Shown here: positions 3,556 to 5,186 of the stretch, piece by piece
How positions within the stretch are numbered: the first letter of the stretch is position 1
Layout of the letters: every line of letters begins with the position of its first letter
From: an uncultured Gemmatimonadota bacterium
Lineage (GTDB): Bacteria > Gemmatimonadota > Gemmatimonadetes > Gemmatimonadales > GWC2-71-9
Direction of reading: 5' to 3'
DNA: 5,186 nt
NCBI GenBank assembly: GCA_946479825.1
Contig: CAMLHU010000171.1
Span: 1 to 5,186, forward strand
The notes under the pieces: generated by a model
What the model was told of the DNA's origin: nothing
What the model saw: only the letters and a program-made list of their open reading frames with translations
Database searches by the model: none
Made by a program: the position numbers and the translations under genes

Positions 3556-5091
3556 CTACTTCCCCGCCTCCGCCAGCAGGGCGCCCTGGGTCTTGGCATC
3601 GTTCAGCAGCTGGACCGCGCGGCGGAGCTGGAGGTCGTACTGCACGTCGTGCAGGAAGGCGAGCGAATCGGCGCCGACGATCTGCGCCACCCGCTGGTCG
3701 AGGAACTGGTCGGCCACGCGGCGGGCAGAGTCGAACCCGGCGCGGGTGATCCCGGTCCCGACGGCGTCAAGCCTGGTCCAGAGCGAGTCGCGCCAGGCGG
3801 GCGTGATGTCGTATTCGCCCTTGACCGAGCCGGCCAGCTCGCGCGCCAGCTGGTTCACGGTGAGCGTGACCTCGCGCCCCTTGGTGGCGAGCTTCTTCGT
3901 GAAGTCCTTCTCCGCGGTGGTCATCGTGTCGGCCTTGACCACGACGTCCGGCGTGATGCCGCCGCCGCCCTTGAGCGGTCGCCCGGCGTCGGTCCGGTAG
4001 GACGTGGTGTCGGGCGGCACGTCGCGCAGGGAGCCGTCCTTGTTCCGCGCCCGCTGGATGCTCCGCCCGCTCGGCGTGAACCAGTTGCCGGTGGTGATCT
4101 TCATCGCCCACCCCTGGTCGAGCGGGAAGAGGCTCTGCACCAGCCCCTTGCCGAACGAGCGCTCCCCCAGCACCAGCGCGCGGTCGTGGTCCTGCAGCGC
4201 CCCGGTCACGATCTCCGAGGCCGACGCGGTCCACCCGTCCACCATCACCACCATCGGCTCGTTGCCGACCACCAGCCCGCCCTGCGCGGTGCCGACCTCG
4301 GTGGGCTGGGCGCGATAGCGCACGGTCACCACCTGCTTGCCGGCGGGGAGGAAGACACCCGCGATCTTGATCGCCTGGTCGAGCGACCCGCCGCCATTGC
4401 CGCGGAGATCGAGGATCAGGCTCCGGGCCCCGTCGCGACGGAGCTTGATCACCGCATCGGCCACCTCGCTGTCGGCGGTCTCGTTGAACCGCTGCAGCGG
4501 GATGTAGCCCACCTTGCCCGGCAGCATCACCGCGAACGGCACCGCGGGCACGTGCACTTCCGCGCGCACGGCGTGAAGATCGACCTCGTCCGACCCGAAC
4601 CGGCGGATGGTGACGGTCACCGGCGTCCCCGCAGCCCCACGGATCCGGGCCGTGGTGGAATCGAGGCCAAGGCCGGTCACCGGATGGCCGTCGACCTTCA
4701 CGATCCGGTCGCCGCTCTGGAGGCCGGCCGTCGCCGCCGGGGTGTTGGCGAAGACCCGCCCCACCACGATCGAATCCTTCTCGAGCTCCACGCTCATGCC
4801 GAGACCGGCGTACCGGTTCCCGATCGTCTCACGCTGGAACTGCTGCAGCTGCTCCGGCGAATAGAGCTCGGCGTACCCGTCGTCCAGCTGGTCGAGGAGG
4901 CCGCGGGCGGTCTTCTCGTAGATGTTGTTGGCCGTGGCGGTGTCCACCGACTGGGTGGCCACCCGGTCGAGCACTTCCTGCACCAGCCACGCGCCGGCCG
5001 GCGCGTATCGCACCTTGGCCACAACCGCGGCCGTAAGGAGCGGAACACCGAGAGCAAGGACGACGAGCCAGCGGCGGGAAGGAAGCCGCAT
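3556..5091 (-). CDS. S41 family C-terminal processing serine protease with PDZ domain
   Basis: This is a CtpA/Prc-type protease that cuts exported proteins near their C-termini, probably in the periplasm. The 511-residue protein starts with a basic segment and one hydrophobic helix (about 8-25) without a lipobox: signal peptide or membrane anchor. A helical N-terminal part (about 35-90) precedes the PDZ domain (about 93-165), which has the loop YAGLGMSVE and GDRIVKVDG. The protease core has VGYIPLQRF (194-202) and LILDLRGNGGG (225-235). The catalytic Ser290 is in TASASEI, Asp301 in ALQDHDRAL, and Lys315 in RSFGKGLVQ. The Ser-to-Lys spacing of 25 and the Asp position match E. coli Prc (S430, D441, K455), so it should be active. 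A helical extension (about 390-511) after the core may help assembly or substrate access. Start ATG at 5091 has GAGG (5097-5100) five bases upstream. The gene is convergent with efp, with no operon partner in view. CtpA, CtpB or Prc orthology cannot be fixed from this alone. Confidence 0.96.
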   Translation of the reverse strand: MRLPSRRWLVVLALGVPLLTAAVVAKVRYAPAGAWLVQEVLDRVATQSVDTATANNIYEKTARGLLDQLDDGYAELYSPEQLQQFQRETIGNRYAGLGMSVELEKDSIVVGRVFANTPAATAGLQSGDRIVKVDGHPVTGLGLDSTTARIRGAAGTPVTVTIRRFGSDEVDLHAVRAEVHVPAVPFAVMLPGKVGYIPLQRFNETADSEVADAVIKLRRDGARSLILDLRGNGGGSLDQAIKIAGVFLPAGKQVVTVRYRAQPTEVGTAQGGLVVGNEPMVVMVDGWTASASEIVTGALQDHDRALVLGERSFGKGLVQSLFPLDQGWAMKITTGNWFTPSGRSIQRARNKDGSLRDVPPDTTSYRTDAGRPLKGGGGITPDVVVKADTMTTAEKDFTKKLATKGREVTLTVNQLARELAGSVKGEYDITPAWRDSLWTRLDAVGTGITRAGFDSARRVADQFLDQRVAQIVGADSLAFLHDVQYDLQLRRAVQLLNDAKTQGALLAEAGK

Positions 5092-5133
5092 CGTTACCTC
5101 AAGGGACGGGAGAACGGTCGCACGCGCTACTAC

Positions 5134-5139
5134 CTAATA
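5134..5139 (-). promoter_or_regulatory. Possible -10 box for the S41 protease gene
   Basis: On the - strand, TATTAG lies in the only AT-rich patch upstream of the protease start (CACTATTAGGTAGTAG, 5128-5143) and would leave a leader of about 35 bases. Upstream on that strand is a C-rich run with no recognisable -35 box, so the assignment rests on position and composition. Confidence 0.35.
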
Positions 5140-5144
5140 GTGGC

Positions 5145-5178
5145 GGGACGGGCGGGGGAATGGGAGGGTGCGGGGGGG
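5145..5178 (+). other. G-rich, quadruplex-capable stretch upstream of the protease gene
   Basis: G-runs are seen at 5145-5147, 5150-5152, 5154-5158, 5162-5164, 5166-5168 and 5172-5178, with loops of one to three bases. It lies just upstream of the possible promoter of the leftward protease gene, on its template strand. No coding region is supported between 5092 and the window end. Confidence 0.45.
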
Positions 5179-5186
5179 AGTCGGTG

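Noticed and set aside
1..5186. A novel defence, mobile or biosynthetic system
   Set aside because: No nuclease, helicase, integrase, transposase, reverse transcriptase, toxin-antitoxin pair or biosynthetic enzyme is encoded; all five genes are housekeeping, signalling or envelope genes.

Overview
The window is very GC-rich bacterial chromosomal DNA with five protein-coding genes: three on the + strand flanked by one on each side on the - strand. The sequence cannot prove the host. The GC-rich codon use, an elongation factor P with a TPGNLRA loop instead of the proteobacterial KPGKGQA loop, Gram-negative features (a small putative outer-membrane beta-barrel, exported proteins) and a terminal 'GTCATCCTGAGCGAAGCGA' type intergenic element together suggest an uncultured soil-type phylum such as Gemmatimonadota or a relative. 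This placement is inference.

Layout, left to right. Positions 1-181 hold no gene: a long G-run, C/G inverted repeats, a REP-like intergenic element and a pyrimidine tract with short tandem repeats. 182-1597 (-) is a membrane-anchored diguanylate cyclase: a MASE1-like sensor of about eight membrane segments plus a complete GGDEF domain (GGEEF) with an intact inhibitory RxxD site. 1598-1794 is a divergent intergenic region with quadruplex-capable runs on both strands. 1795-2214 (+) encodes a small exported protein made almost wholly of charged seven-residue repeats, followed by a strong hairpin terminator. 2309-2815 (+) encodes a small exported protein with outer-membrane beta-barrel character. 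2889-3446 (+) is efp, with its own likely promoter. 3447-3555 is a compact convergent intergenic region with a hairpin that can serve both strands. 3556-5091 (-) is a PDZ-containing S41 (C-terminal processing) serine protease with an intact Ser-Lys-Asp set. 5092-5186 carries its ribosome binding site, a possible promoter and another G-rich stretch.

The genes do not form an evident pathway. efp is housekeeping translation, the protease is envelope quality control or processing, the cyclase is c-di-GMP signalling, and the two small exported proteins are envelope proteins of unknown role. I found no defence system, CRISPR array, mobile element, phage gene or RNA gene. The points most worth a second look are the heptad-repeat exported protein, the Asn at the EF-P loop tip, and a short 8-bp-period purine repeat found in the sense-strand 3' flank of two unrelated genes.
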